Positions 24,761-37,600 of a stretch of 64,000 nt of DNA are shown in pieces. The translations under genes were made by a program, and so were the position numbers. The notes under the pieces were generated by a model. It made no database searches and was not told where the DNA came from. It was given only the letters and a program-made list of their open reading frames with translations. The stretch's first letter is position 1, and each line of letters begins with the position of its first letter. Origin of the DNA: Aporrectodea caliginosa (lineage: Eukaryota; Annelida; Clitellata; Crassiclitellata; Lumbricidae). The stretch covers positions 221,001 to 285,000 of the forward strand of contig JACEVL010000031.1 of NCBI GenBank assembly GCA_020284085.1, written 5' to 3'.

Positions 24761-25906
24761 TCGTTCATCAAATAGAAAAAATAATAAATTTAAGTATAAA
24801 GCATCCGTGTGACAAAAGTTTCACGAGATAGAGTTTACCCATAGTTATGATTCTGTTTAAACAGTTGATGACGAAGCCGACGTCCAGGAATGCTTGTAGA
24901 GTACTAGTACAGATGTGCATTTACATTCACATGAATGGATTACTCATTCTGTGATTTATTTAACATGTTCTACCAGGCATAGCTATGCTGAGCACAACTC
25001 GTGAATGGGAGAAATACCACTAACTCTCACTCTCCATTTTAAAGCAATTGGGATTCGGAGTCAAAAGCGTGATGGAATCACGGATCTTAACGGAAGTTGA
25101 ATACTTCACAGACGAGAAGATACTGAAACAAAACCCAAATTCTTTTAATCCCACAGAACTTGTGTACCTTTGCACCTCGAATGTCATCATGAATGTCATA
25201 TTTGGACGCAGGCGAGATTATAACCTCGGAATGTCTGAGCTCATATATGAAATTAAGCGGTTCCTTGAAAATGGAGACGTGACATTAGACTTTGTTCCTA
25301 TACTGCGATTTCTTCCATTTCACAGAAATATATTGCGTCAGTATGTCGAAGCTAATAAAATGATCCACAAGTTGTTTCGAAACGAGATTGATAAGAGTGT
25401 GGAAGACAGTGCAGGAGATTGCTTTGTGCGTAGATACGTGGAGCGCGAGGGTCCAGATTACGATGCTGAGCAACTCAGATTCACTCTTCGAGATCTAGTT
25501 GGAGCAGGAACTGATACAACTGCAAATACTCTTCTTTGGACGTTGATCGCCTTAGCCAACAATCCAGAAGTGCAAAATCGCCTAAGAGCAGAAATTGATG
25601 CCGTGGTTCCGCGAGATAGACTTCCTTCGATATATGATCAGCCTAAACTGCCCTTTGTCGAACCCACAATTTTGGAGATACTGCGTTGGAAAACTTTGTC
25701 TCCATTGGGTGTTCCTCATACGACATTGAGCGACACCAATGTTGGCGGCTACTTTGTACCGGTTGGAACTGTGGTAATTATATAAAACAATCTTTAAGCA
25801 CACTAGTAATTTCTTCCTGGGCTCATAATTAAATGTGAGATTGAGTTGCTTTATGATTAGTTCCAAAGCATTCCCAGTGTTGTCTATTATTTAGTAGCAC
25901 AAACAT

Positions 25907-26200
25907 TTCATGCTTCGAGATATTGCCCTGGCTGGAACTGACACAGCAGCAAATACTCTTCTTTGGACACTGATCGCCTTAGCCAACAACCCTGATGTAC
26001 AGGATCGTCTAAGGGCAGAAATAGACGCCGTAGTTCCTCGAGATGCACTTCCATCCATGAATGACCAGTCCAAACTGCCCCTTGTTGAGGCAACAATTCT
26101 GGAGATTCTGCGCTGGAGAACTTTGGTTCCATTGGCTCTTCCTCATATGACTCTAAATGATACTAATGTTGGCGATTACGTCGTACCGGCTGAAACCATG
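25907..26200 (+). pseudogene. Second, partial exon 3 of a P450 inside intron 3 of gene C
   Basis: An open frame from the L-R-D of the I-helix region through AGTDTAANTLLW, the K-helix EILRW and DYVVPAETM ends at a normal donor (GTAATT). It covers only the last third of exon 3; no matching acceptor precedes it. Its I-helix has DTA in place of DTT, and its end (LVPLALPHM) resembles gene A more than gene C. The flanks on both sides align to the same part of intron 3 of gene B, so the fragment looks like an unequal-crossover product. Confidence 0.85.
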
Positions 26201-27469
26201 GTAATTGCATAAATTTTACGAAAACACATCACTAATTGATTTCTTGAATGATCTATTTATAGGTGATCTACAATAAAGCCAAGCTTATCTACCTGACCCA
26301 GCATGACTCTTTAAGCCTTAACACGTTTCACTGTAGCCAACAGTAACTATCGATGAATGAATTCTTGTAACTAGCTGCGTTATGACAGCTTGAGTAGATC
26401 AATAAACGAAAATACAATATCTGGGTGTTTCAGATGCTTCAATGATTAGTTCAAAAAACATTACCTGTGTTGTCTTTATTGTGCAACACAAAAACTGAAT
26501 TTCGATGCCTATAAAGGTAAACGCAGAATAATCTAACTTTCAGGTTTCTAATAGAACACGGGTTGTTTTTAAATGGCATTCTCTGCATCTTGTATGGCAT
26601 CATCCTAGCATTTTCTTGATGCTGAGAAACGCATGACCGCTAAGGCTCACTGCAAAAGTGAATTCGTGTGTCTTCCTGAAAATGTTTCGTGACAAGTATG
26701 ATAATAATATATGAAATGTTTTCATTATTTTCCTCAATTTGTTCAGTAAATTTGCAAACTATTACGCCATCAAACGTTTCTGCATAAGGCTCGGCTGACA
26801 CAAAAACAGCCTCCGATTTATGTATTTTATCAATCCAAAGAACTTGAGTGTTGTTTGTAAACAGTAGACAGTTTTGTTTTGGACAAGATATTTGGTAATT
26901 TGAAGCATTTCAACAAATATTGGATACAATTAGAATTACGTTTTCATGCATAATATTTTATATGTGTATACTGCATAGGCATTTCTTTTCGTATTGTATG
27001 TGTTAATTAGGTTTTGATAAACCTTTACGCAGTGCATATGGATCCAAAGGTTTGGAAAGATCCGGAGATATTTCGACCGGAAAGATTTTTGGACAAGGAT
27101 GGTCTGGTTATCTCCAGAGAATCTGTTATTGCGTTTTCTCTGGGTTAGAAATTGAGATCTATCATACAATTTTAATTTTATTATTTGTGAACATTTCAAC
27201 TAACATGATGAAATATATTTAAATGGTAAATATGATGAAATATATTTAAATTGTAAATACGAGCTCTGTGTAAATTTATAATTCTACTGCTGTTTGGCTG
27301 TTTGCAAGAAGTTTTGTGAAAAGTCTTTGTTCTACGATCCCACATACTGTAAGTTCTGTGAGTAGTATCAGTTTAATAAGAAATGTTAGCTAATAAAAAT
27401 AGATGTATCTATTTTATATGTAATACTATATTATTGTTATTATTGCTGTTGCTATTAGTATTATTATTA

Positions 27470-27616
<147 letters not shown>

Positions 27617-28621
27617 CTAACAACAACAACTTTGCTTCAATGATAATAATAATTAGCAACAGACGATTATTCATCAAGTCCTGAAACAATTTGATTGTTC
27701 TGTTGTCCGAATTCATCAGGGCGGCGCTCTTGTCTCGGCGAAGTCTTGGCTCATGCAGAGTTATTCCTCTTTCTGACCGGACTGGTGCAACGTTTTTCCA
27801 TACGACCACAAGAGGGTCTGAAGACTATTGAAGAAATACCGATTAAACCAATGGCAGGGTTACTGACCTCATCTGCATTTAATATACGACTGACTGAAAG
27901 ATGAAATGTTATGATTGCATTAAGCTTTGACGGTTTTCTAAAATATATATTATTATGCGAATTATGTGGAATTTCATATTGCTGCGTAGATTTATAAACT
28001 CGTTAAACAAGCTACAAGTTGATCACTATACAAGTTTCTTGTTGCTTTGACAATAACCTAAGTAGTATCCGCTTTCTGACAATTTTTTTTCTTAATTATT
28101 TTTGCTTAACTTGAGTTAGCTCAATTATACCTTCTTGTAGTTAAAATATTCACATAGGTCTACATATTTACTGGAGTTAATTATAGATTCGTTTGTTTAC
28201 TTGTTCGCTTCAAAAATAGTCAACAAGACAATTAGGCTATTTGCAAAGATTTCATGAAGCATTAATTCACTTTAGATAACAGAAGCAAAGCGGTGTTCCT
28301 TAGGGTCAGATTGGGGATCTTTCATTGGATCCTGTTACAGCTTTGAGATTGAATAATGACGACAACCGATAAGGACCACATTGTTTCGTCATCATAATTA
28401 TAAACTCCAAATTTCTAAGCACCTCTAATCGAAGGGCACCAGCTTATTCACGAGCGCTGCATGTAATCAGAGGGGTAGACCTGAGATATCAATTGGAGAT
28501 CTGGGTCTGGTTGACAGAGAGACCAGTTAGAGGTGACAGGGTAGATGCTAGCTTCTGGCACTTCCAGACCGTAGGATATGTAGTGTCTGGAAATCTTTTA
28601 GCGTTGGCATGTCATGGAGAT

Positions 28622-28656
28622 AGTCAGTGCTGTCTCTGTCTCTGTCTCTGTCTCTG

Positions 28657-28731
<75 letters not shown>

Positions 28732-28750
28732 CACACACACACACACACCA
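28622..28750. repeat. Compound microsatellite (TGTCTC)n-(TC)n-(AC)n
   Basis: Three adjoining simple-repeat blocks with sharp borders. It lies between genes C and D; the stretch 27905-28620 contains no recognisable element. Confidence 0.95.
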
Positions 28751-28923
28751 TCTCACAGTCTCACCTTCTCACCGACAATGTACGCTCATAGAATTCAATT
28801 AATATTCATGTTCGCCATGGGATCAACTGGAGCACATATTTCAGGATATCATTATTCTGTCACATATAGATTCCGTCAAATGGTCGGACTTCATTTGTCA
28901 TTGCACCTTATCTATTCTATGAG

Positions 28924-30716
28924 CAGAGGCGGCGATCTAGTGTGAGAGGTGGGGGGGACACTTTTGAAATGGGTAAAAAATATATTCGCGCGTGAGCGCG
29001 AAAAAATTTTTTTGGCCTCTTTTTGTGCGCATAATGCGCATAAAAGCATTATAAAAGCAAGTGGCAGACACTTTATAACGGCATGTAGATATAATTATAT
29101 TTTCATCAAATTACATAATCATATGCAAACTCAAATCAAAAGTGAACTGATTTTATTAGGCCTAGTTGGTAACAGTATGGCATACTGGGGCGCGGTGGTG
29201 TAGGGGTATGTTCGGTGCCTTGCAGCTGGAAGGTTGCGGGTTCGAATCCACCTCAAAGCCGCCGCGTAGGGACCCTGGGCAAGTCCTTGACTCGCAATTG
29301 CTCATGCGCTTCGGCGTGAAACTCCGATTCAGCGTTCGCGCAGTAGTCGGGAGCGCCTCTGAATGGGAATCTGGTAGGGGCGCTATAACAAGTGTTCAAA
29401 TACAATACAATAGGCCTACATACTGAATAATGTCACTTAATGCGCTATAACCTCTATGGACTTACTACACTACGGAGTTTTCTACTTTTTCGCAAAACAA
29501 CAAAAGAAGTTCTTCCTATTATCGCTTCTCGAAATCACATTTCTTCCAGCTCAACCAAGTTCAAGCTGTTTAAAATTTATTATGTAATAATAATTAATGA
29601 GATTTCGAAGTTCAAACTAATTATTCCTCTCACTGAATCAGACAATTCAGTTGATTCACAAACTCAATTTACCTTTTGTTAACGAAGCTGTCCATCGGTC
29701 CCTTGCTTGGATCACTTAGGCCTAGGCCTATAGGCCTACTTTAGTTCTTTTCATGACGCTCCGTGACAATAGAATGTATGAAGTTCTAAGACAATGATTT
29801 AAGTTGAAATTATTAAGCTATTTTAGGGTCTCCTCTTATCAACAATAAAACACGACTAATTGTTAACAGATTGCAAACACCAGTGGTGGCCAACCCTACG
29901 GTACGCGTGGCATTTGTGGCACGCCAGCCTCTGATGAGTAACACCAGAGACGGGTTTAGGTAGGCCTACTGGCGATATATGCGGCTGCCTAGAGCGGCAT
30001 TTTTCAAAGGGCGGAAAAATCCGAAAAATACATGATGGTCGCTTCCGTCAAAAAGATGTCATTTATGAGTAGGGGTGTCATTTTGTCCTTGCCTATAGCA
30101 CAAAAGTGTCAAAGATTGGCAAAGGCCGCCAGTCAGTGGCACGGAGGACCTTGCAATTTTCTTTAAAAAATTCCAATGGTTTTTGTAGTTTAGAATTTTA
30201 TCTATATACATGTAGAATTTTAGGCGCCTCTGTAGCTCCGTAGTTGCAGCAACCAAGGGCCTGGTCGGCTTCGCCCTTATACCAGAGGTCCGTGGCCTGG
30301 TTGATCGGCCTGACGGCTGCAGACGAGCACAGCACACGAGCTTAAAGAGGGGTGTGGAAGGCTCTTCAGTCGGCATGCAGTCAAAGTCCACTTTCTCCAC
30401 AGTATATTATTTTATGCTATGCAGAGATATAAGTCGAACTTGTTCCTACTGTATAGGGTCGTAGGATGGGAACAAAGAAACAGACTGCATGATAATAAGC
30501 AAAACTCAGTAATTCTTGTAAGTTGTTGGTGGCAACGTGTTGACGTGTAAGCTGCCTGATCTCATTGGTCAAGTTTCCACTTGGCAATTATTTAACAAAA
30601 ATAGCAGTCAAAATTTCTTTAACAATTTGGGGGGGACAACGGTATACTGCGTCCCCTCCACTGCTAAAGGTGGGGGGGACATGTCCCCCTCGTCCCCCCC
30701 GGGATCGCCGCCCCTG
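28924..30716. mobile_element. hAT-like transposon (1793 bp) with perfect 8-bp target duplication
   Basis: Ends CAGAGGCGGCGATC and GATCGCCGCCCCTG are inverted repeats; TCTATGAG flanks both sides (28916-28923, 30717-30724). Both ends carry G-rich subterminal runs (GGTGGGGGGGACA). Inside are a tRNA-SINE (29186-29412), the left end of another hAT-like element (near 29883, CAGTGGTGGCCAACC) and a further CAGAGACGGG motif near 29944. No transposase frame was recognised. Removing the element rejoins an array-type repeat unit (see 30725-31255). Confidence 0.88.
29186..29412 (+). mobile_element. tRNA-derived SINE with L2-type 3' tail
   Basis: The head has a pol III A-box-like GGTGGTGTAGGGGTA and B box GGTTCGAATCC at normal spacing. 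The body ends GGGAGCGCCTCTGAATGGGA..GGGGCGCTATAACAAGTGTTCAAATAC with an (AATAC)n tail. The last about 60 bp match the 3' end of the LINE remnant at 24118-24180, so it was probably mobilised by that LINE's reverse transcriptase. Confidence 0.85.
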
Positions 30717-30724
30717 TCTATGAG

Positions 30725-31255
30725 CTGAGAGTTTTGATTTGGCACACAATGTGGCCGCCATCTTGGAAAGAAACAGTCTCACACTATTAGAACTGTGATT
30801 GTTCGATTCCTTGACCCTGAAAATATAAAATTTGATACTTCCTCTGTCATTGTAGCCTACCAATGAGCTCAGACATACATATTTCTCTTTTAGCGCTCAT
30901 ATTGGCCGCCATCTTGGATGGCGTTATTCCCACACTATTGCCACTGCTATAGTTCGATTCCTTGACCTCGGAAGTATTACAGTAGACACTTCAACTGTCA
31001 TTGTAGCTTATATGAGTTTAGATATACATTTCTTAGCGCTTCGCCGGCCATATTGGTCGCCATCTTGGATAGTACTATTTCCACTCTATTGGCACTGTGA
31101 TAGTTCGATTCCTTGACCTTGGAAATATTACAATCGACAATTCATTCGTTATTGTAGCTTATCTGTGAGCTGAGGTATTACATATTTCATTGGAGTAGAA
31201 ACTACCCCACTCCGTCCTCCGTTTCTCGAGACAGAGCATCGGCCTACGAAGGTTA
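30725..31255 (+). repeat. About 150-bp tandem repeat array (copy 2)
   Basis: GCCGCCATCTTGG-type motifs end at about 30766, 30917 and 31068, a period of 151 bp, with TTCGATTCCTTGACC between. The array begins left of the hAT insertion (28850-28923) and ends at CCTACGAAGGTTAA. The hairpin at the right end is weaker than in copy 1 (GAGTAGAAACTACCCC). Confidence 0.7.
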
Positions 31256-31844
31256 AATGCTTGCAGACGAATGTACACACTGCTTGGTCTGTTACGAAAG
31301 TAGGTCGACAGTTATCGGCTTTAGCCAGGTCTGGCTGCTCCTCAGCCGCGGGCGCCAATTCCACGGATAGGCCTACGAGCTATTTGTTCAGGTTACAGCT
31401 GTAGCTAATACAGAGTGTCACTAAAACGAACGCTTTAAAATAATTACAATTTATTAAAATGAGTTTTTTCAAGTAATTGCTAAAGACTTTGTAAATAATA
31501 TTATATGGTATTGTCAATCTTTAGCTTTTTGTTAAGTTCATCTTATGTCCATTCATTCTTGAGGAAACTTTTCGTATTCTGTAAAAATTTAAGAAGTTCT
31601 ATCGCTCAATGAAATCTGGGTTAGAATGCGTGAAACTCATGAAGCCTAAAAATAAGCCTACGTCACATTAAAAGGGCCATTCGTGAACTAGCAAAACTGC
31701 TAATAGGAAATAAGTAAGAAAAGAACCTCTCGTCTTACTTAACTTTCAGTCTTTCACAGATATTACTCAAGTTATTGGAACTAGATTTTTCTGGACACGA
31801 TGTAGATTTTCTGCATACCCCAAATCAAATTAAGTAATCAAGGC

Positions 31845-32229
31845 TAGGGATAGCAGACAGTAAAGCAGAAACGGATAATTTTGCCAACACAGAAACTTTA
31901 CAAACCAGTAACTGTCAGTCTTCAGTGCAGCACTGGAAACTTGGTAAGTGGTAACTCTGTTAAAAATTCTTAGTAACTATCGCATTAGAATGTTACCTTA
32001 ATCTGAATCAGCCCCATTTCGCTGCTTTAAGAGATTATGTGCGTAAACACGTATGTGCGCTTATCACGATATGAGCGCATGCAACTACATGTACTTGTGT
32101 AAACATAATATTAGATAATCATAACATAATAATGTTATATGAACGTGCACCTCCGCATGTATAATTGCATAAATAAGTACAGACATGCAGACTCACAAAT
32201 ACATGCGGTCATACAATTACATGTATATG
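31845..32229 (+). repeat. 5' flank of gene D, duplicated upstream of gene E
   Basis: The region from ATAGCAGACAGT through ACTTGGTAAGTGGTAACT to GCACCTCCGCATG matches 42785-43350 upstream of gene E, with differences and inserts. Stretch 31256-31844 shows nothing recognisable. Confidence 0.75.
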
Positions 32230-34157
32230 CAGGGCCGGATTTAAGGTGCTGGGGCCCATGGGCGCCCATTATGGTGGGGCCCTTTTTGCAGCGGAATTTT
32301 TCCTTTGTTGATGCGCAGTCTCCGACCAACAGTTATAACATGTCATACTGACTCATACAAATTGTTGACTTATTGCTAACTAATTTTAAAAAAATCATAT
32401 AAATGATAATAAATTGGGAAGACTATTTGCTTATAAATAAAGTGTCTTCTATTCTATTAATAGGTATTAAATAATTTCTCAAATACAAAAAAAATAAGCA
32501 TTGAGCTTCTTATCCCGTTTCTAATAGAAGTTGCTGATACAGGCAAATAAAGAAAATAAAAATAGCCTAGTGTATCATTCTCAATGATCAACACTACAAG
32601 GTGGCTAAGTCTCTCATACTTGTGCCAGGCCTGTCCTTAATTTCCTTAATCTTAGAAAATTAGCAGCACTATTATAGTGTGTGGCCATGGGCACCAATTG
32701 AGTACATTCTTCGCATAATTTCCACATTTTGGAAATGAACTTTCAACACCTTTGTCAAGTATTAATTGGTACATAAATTGCTCTTGACTTATGCTAAGGC
32801 TTGCTCTACCTGTCTCGTCTTTAAACTTTTGATAAAAATAAGAAAACTGCACAAGCTCATTGCCACGGCGTTCAACGAGGTCTTCGCCATACATTGCTAC
32901 AAGGTTTTTTCGCTGAGTTGTGTATGCCCTCATCACTACATGATTCAAACCTAGATAGAAAACCAAACCTTGAGTAGAGTATAGTTCGAATGATGCTAGC
33001 GGTTTTGTCAACTCGATTGTGAATTGGTCAATCAATGATGGGTAGAAAATTGTCAATACGAGACTTCTCTGATGCAGAGAGTAGGCCTACAGCTTCTGGA
33101 ACTTGATCGTATACATAATCCAGTGGTAGGAGACGTACGTTTTTATGAAGTCTTCTTCATTCTGTCGTTCCACTAATTTCTGCACTATTGCTCTAAACCT
33201 CGGTGAAACGATCTCGCTTCGGGGACGTTGTTGAACTGGCGGTTGTTTGACAACACCTACAGCATCAGCAGTGACACCAGGCTAAGATGAGCCTGCTGTT
33301 TGACCATCATCCACAGTGACAGCAGATGTAGGGCTACTTATAGCTGTTGCTTGAAGGAAAGCAGTAATTCGAGGTATCTTTGCAAGTACTTTCTCATTTT
33401 AATATGCTTTTTCTTTACATAACTTGCGTTTTTGGGAGTCACTAGGCCGATTATTGCCCTTATGCCGATCTCCAATTCGGTTCATATCTGTCAGCTGAAA
33501 TTACTGAGACTTTTCAAATTATAGTAGGCCTACTACTGATTTGCAAACTCAAACTGTCTAGTATGTCCAGATAAAATTAAAGTCAAATCCTACAGACACG
33601 AGGTCCGTTCGTCTCAAAGACCCTACCAGCACAGAAGTAACAGCATACAGCTGTGTACTGCTTCAGATGTACGTGCACTTTGGGGTCATTGGAGGTCAAA
33701 AGCGCCAGCGGGACGAGGAAACCCGGGGTCCTTGGCTGGACTGAATATCACTGTCTGCACGACCTTTAACCCCACAACAGGATGCTCCTGGAGGCTGGCT
33801 TTGGAGCTAATAATATGCTGGAGTATCTCTTACACTGCCTCTGCCTACATCAGTAGACGACCTCAGCTTGAGTTAAAAGGAAGACAATCTGTCAACAGCT
33901 GAAGATGCCATACTTAAAGCTCTACGCGTGAACGCGATATTTCAAAATCACGATTATTTAGTAGCGTATACAGTGGTCATTCAACAGCCGACCACTCACT
34001 GACTCAGCTCTAGTCAATCACTCTTAGAATCTCTTCCATAGACAGATAATACACGCATTCAAGAGACACAAAAAATAAAATTGTAACTGGTGGGGGCCCC
34101 AAGTGGTGGGGGCCCCTGGGCTGGAGCCCGTGGAGCCCATGCTTAAATCCGGCCCTG
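32230..34157 (-). mobile_element. hAT transposon (1928 bp), perfect 8-bp target duplication, upstream of gene D
   Basis: Ends CAGGGCCGGATTTAAG and CTTAAATCCGGCCCTG form an inverted repeat. TGTATATG stands on both sides (32222-32229 and 34158-34165). The matching flank of gene E (about 43330-43370) has no insert. G/C-rich subterminal stretches (GGGGCCC) are present at both ends. It carries a broken transposase on the minus strand. Confidence 0.93.
32640..33480 (-). pseudogene. hAT transposase remnant (DUF4371/ZMYM-type)
   Basis: The minus-strand frame 32652-33056 has IDQFTIELTKPLASFELYST and GEDLVERRGNELVQFSYFY, resembling the catalytic-domain region of hAT-like proteins annotated as zinc-finger MYM or DUF4371. 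Upstream (33060-33480) a broken frame has KKRKLCKEKAY, EKVLAKIPRITAFLQ and SEIVSPRFRAIVQKLVERQN, the usual N-terminal linker of that group. Stops and a missing dimerisation end show it is dead. Confidence 0.65.
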
Positions 34158-34601
34158 TGTATATGCTTTGAATGGATAATTCCACTGGAACAGTCTCCCA
34201 CTGCACACACATACAGTTGTTGCGTTTGACTCTATTCAGTAAATATTTTCAAACTGTCGTAAATAGGTCTTTCGTTTAGGTCAGTTGGGTAATCATGTTG
34301 CAGTGCCTTTGTGAGATATTTGAAACACGCTGTATCTTGATACATACACAGATGCATGCATGCATAGTTGCATACATGCATGCAAACATGCACATCTAAT
34401 AATTATACACACATGCACAAATATAAATGCATAGGCCTACATGCAAACATGGACATATAAAAATACACACATACAGATATATACAAACTCATACATTCAT
34501 GAATATAAATTATACATACATACTCTAACAATACCAGATTGAACCACTTCGTAGTGCATTAGTATTAACCCTAACCGCCTATCCTCTTCAGGACCGCAAA
34601 G

Positions 34602-37600
34602 ATGCTACGACCAGTGGAAGTATTCCTCTTCGTCGGGGTTTTCTGTGGCTCCCACGTTCTCCTCCTTTGGTGGAAGTCTAAAGACAGGGTCAAACATCTC
34701 CTTCCACCTTCGCTTCCATCTCTACCACTTGTCGGATCATTGCCATTTATAAGTGGCTTTGATAACCTGGCAGAATTCTTCATGAGAAAGGCGGATGAAC
34801 TTGGTCCAGTCTTTACGTTCAAAGCAGGAAACAAGTAAGAGATAAAATTACGTCTTGCAGTTTGTATATTAAATTCACAAGAGAAAACACCAGTCATGCT
34901 ACCTATTGATAAATACAAACTGTTTACAAATTCTTTTTGTAATCGGTGTATCTTCAGTTATATTTGAGTTTCTACGAATAACTTCCTTATCTGCTCCTAT
35001 TATAGTGTATTTCAAATATATGTGTAATTGTTGTATACAATATATTGCATATTCATTTCATTTCAGAGATTTATATAGCGCCCCTTCAAGATTATCTACT
35101 CAGAAGCGCAAATGCATATGCTCTTGTCAGATGCAAATAGAGGCTACTTACTTACTTGCTTACTTGATACCTTAATCTGACGGATTAATAATTATTTTAT
35201 CTTAATAGTTTGATATAGCGCTGATATTCAAGCTGCTTTTTCTGACGTAGATATTGCTTGTTGCTGAGAGAGTAATAGAACGCAAAAGCGACTATTTCAT
35301 GAAGCATAAGGAGCTATGCTTATTGTAATAGTTGCGTTTGTGTTCAATTAGTGGTAAAAACTTTCCTCTCTTAATCTATCATAGCTAGCTCATGATGAGT
35401 TGATTGAAATGAATGAAACTTAAAACCCTATCGATCATGCAATTAGAACTAGGTAGAAGTGGGAACCAAATATAATTTATTCAGATGCGAGTAGAGAGTG
35501 AGAAGATAGTCAACAACGAATATTCAACGATTGAGAAAATACAAACGTTGCGCAATGCTGAAAGGCAAACACATATAATCTGTCTGACGGATAGCAAGAT
35601 CCTTCCACTCACTGGAGGAATCTTGGACGGATAGGGGATGTAACCTGAGTCATACAGTCGTTGGCCTACATTAGTTTTAAATAGCTGGTATTGGCGCCAA
35701 GTACCTTTTTGATCACCAAAACCCGTTCAGAACATCGGGCACACCTTTAATGAATGGGTTCCCTCATTGCAGTTTTATTACCCACACATGAGATTCTTTG
35801 TTTTGGTCAGAGATGCTTTGATTCAGTTGTAGCTTCCTGCAATTTCTTGACATGAATGAAAGGCTCAAATTCTAGAGAATTTAAACCAAACCCAACAACC
35901 GTTCTCTTTCAGACACCAATATTCGTTGAATAAACACAACTCATTTAGATGCTAGTAAAATTTAAAAATGACTATAAAAATTTCGAGAAGAGATATTTCT
36001 TTAGCTAAGGACTATGTGTTGTAGGCATATCTTGACATTGAATAGCAAGGAAGTTATCGAGGAAGCTTTGGTGAAGCACAGTTATGCCTTTTCTGGCAGA
36101 GACCCGATATATACGGAAGGAATTGTGAATCCAAACACTAAAGGTATGAGACCAAGCTTTGAACGTCACTAAATGCAGTTTCCTGAAAACATTTTTGGTC
36201 ATTATATATAACGTGTCATAGGTTGGCCTAAGCGTATTTACATAGGCTAAACTTCTGCTTCCTTGAGGCTGAACTAGATGGATTAGATCGCCATTATGGA
36301 GTTTTGGAGTTTATGACACAGGAACTAGTTTATATTCACAGGCGATTATGCGAAAATAAAATCGACGATTCACAGAAAACGTATGGTTTGGTTCATTTTA
36401 AATTCATGTTCCAAAGGTTACGCAAGGTGATTTTTTAGATAAGCAATCCAAAAGCACCTGCATTTTCTTTCTTGCTATTTTAATTCCAAACACTATCCAT
36501 CGTGGCCGTCTAACCGCCTTACCTACTTGACCTTTGGTAAATTCTGTACAGTTAACACGTCATGTTTATCTTCTCTTTATAATTGAATCACATGGAGAAG
36601 CGTAGGTCCCTATGAATCGGTGGTAGATGGTCATTTTTAGATTGGTTAGTCACCGATGCCTGTTTCTGATCCATATGGTATATCAAATACCAACTTGCTT
36701 CCTTAAAATGATCATGGTTGCGTATTGTGTTGGATGAGAAGCGATTATCGATTGATTCCCATTAGAATAAAATCCTCACTGCTGTTGCAACGACCATGTA
36801 AAGCGAAAGATTTATCTACCCTCCAAACTTTATGGTTAAAAGTTAACCTAAATCATAAGGAATAAGAAAAGTATGCTTTCATAGAACCTCTATCATAAAT
36901 AAGTTGGCTGTCTAGTCTACAAAAGTCTGCCTCGCGCAATTTAATCTCGTATATATACGTTGACACACATTGAATGCTGCGTATACTTCTATTTGTGAGA
37001 GACGAAATAATGTAATAGTAATTTCAGTGTTCAACTATATCTTATGGCTATGACGGCCGCTGATGTCGCCCTCCTTATTCCATACTTGGCACTGGCACTA
37101 CCTGGTACTATTGGCACTCCTAGTAGTGGCAGAGCTGACTGATGAGCGGTGAAGTAACCGTGTATTTATTGTGGCGAATCTCATTGCCTGTCGCGATAAT
37201 TAACTTATAGCGAAAACTCTATTTGCCGAACATTAGTATTTGTTTTTCAAGGTTTGTCTTCTATGAACACTTCTCCGGAATGGAAGAAGTACCACCAGCT
37301 ATCACTGTCCATCCTAAGAGAATTCGGATTCGGAGTCAAAAGCACAATGGAAGCCAGAATCCTCATGGAGGTGGAAGCCATCACAGAATACGTGCAAAAG
37401 AAAAACTGCGAGACTTTCGATCCAGAAGACCTGTTAATGCTAGCAGCAACTAACGTCATAAACAACATTATTTTTGGACGTCGGCGTGATTATGAACTCA
37501 GGGCAAGTGAGCTAGCTCATCGGATGAAAGGATCCTTCGAAGGCCTAGACAATGCTTTCGACATTGCTCCAATAGTGCGATTTCTTCCTTATTACAGAAA

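Noticed and set aside
25021..25023. RNA editing at the CAA/TAA site of gene C
   Set aside because: Known C-to-U editing creates stops from CAA; the genome already has TAA, and the reverse change is rare. A mutation or base error is simpler.
25907..26200. Mutually exclusive alternative exon 3 in gene C
   Set aside because: It lacks the first two thirds of the exon and a matching 3' splice site, and its flanks explain it as a crossover product.
30059..30400. Minus-strand frame of 113 codons
   Set aside because: It is within the hAT at 28924-30716, with no recognisable domain and no supporting splice or start context.
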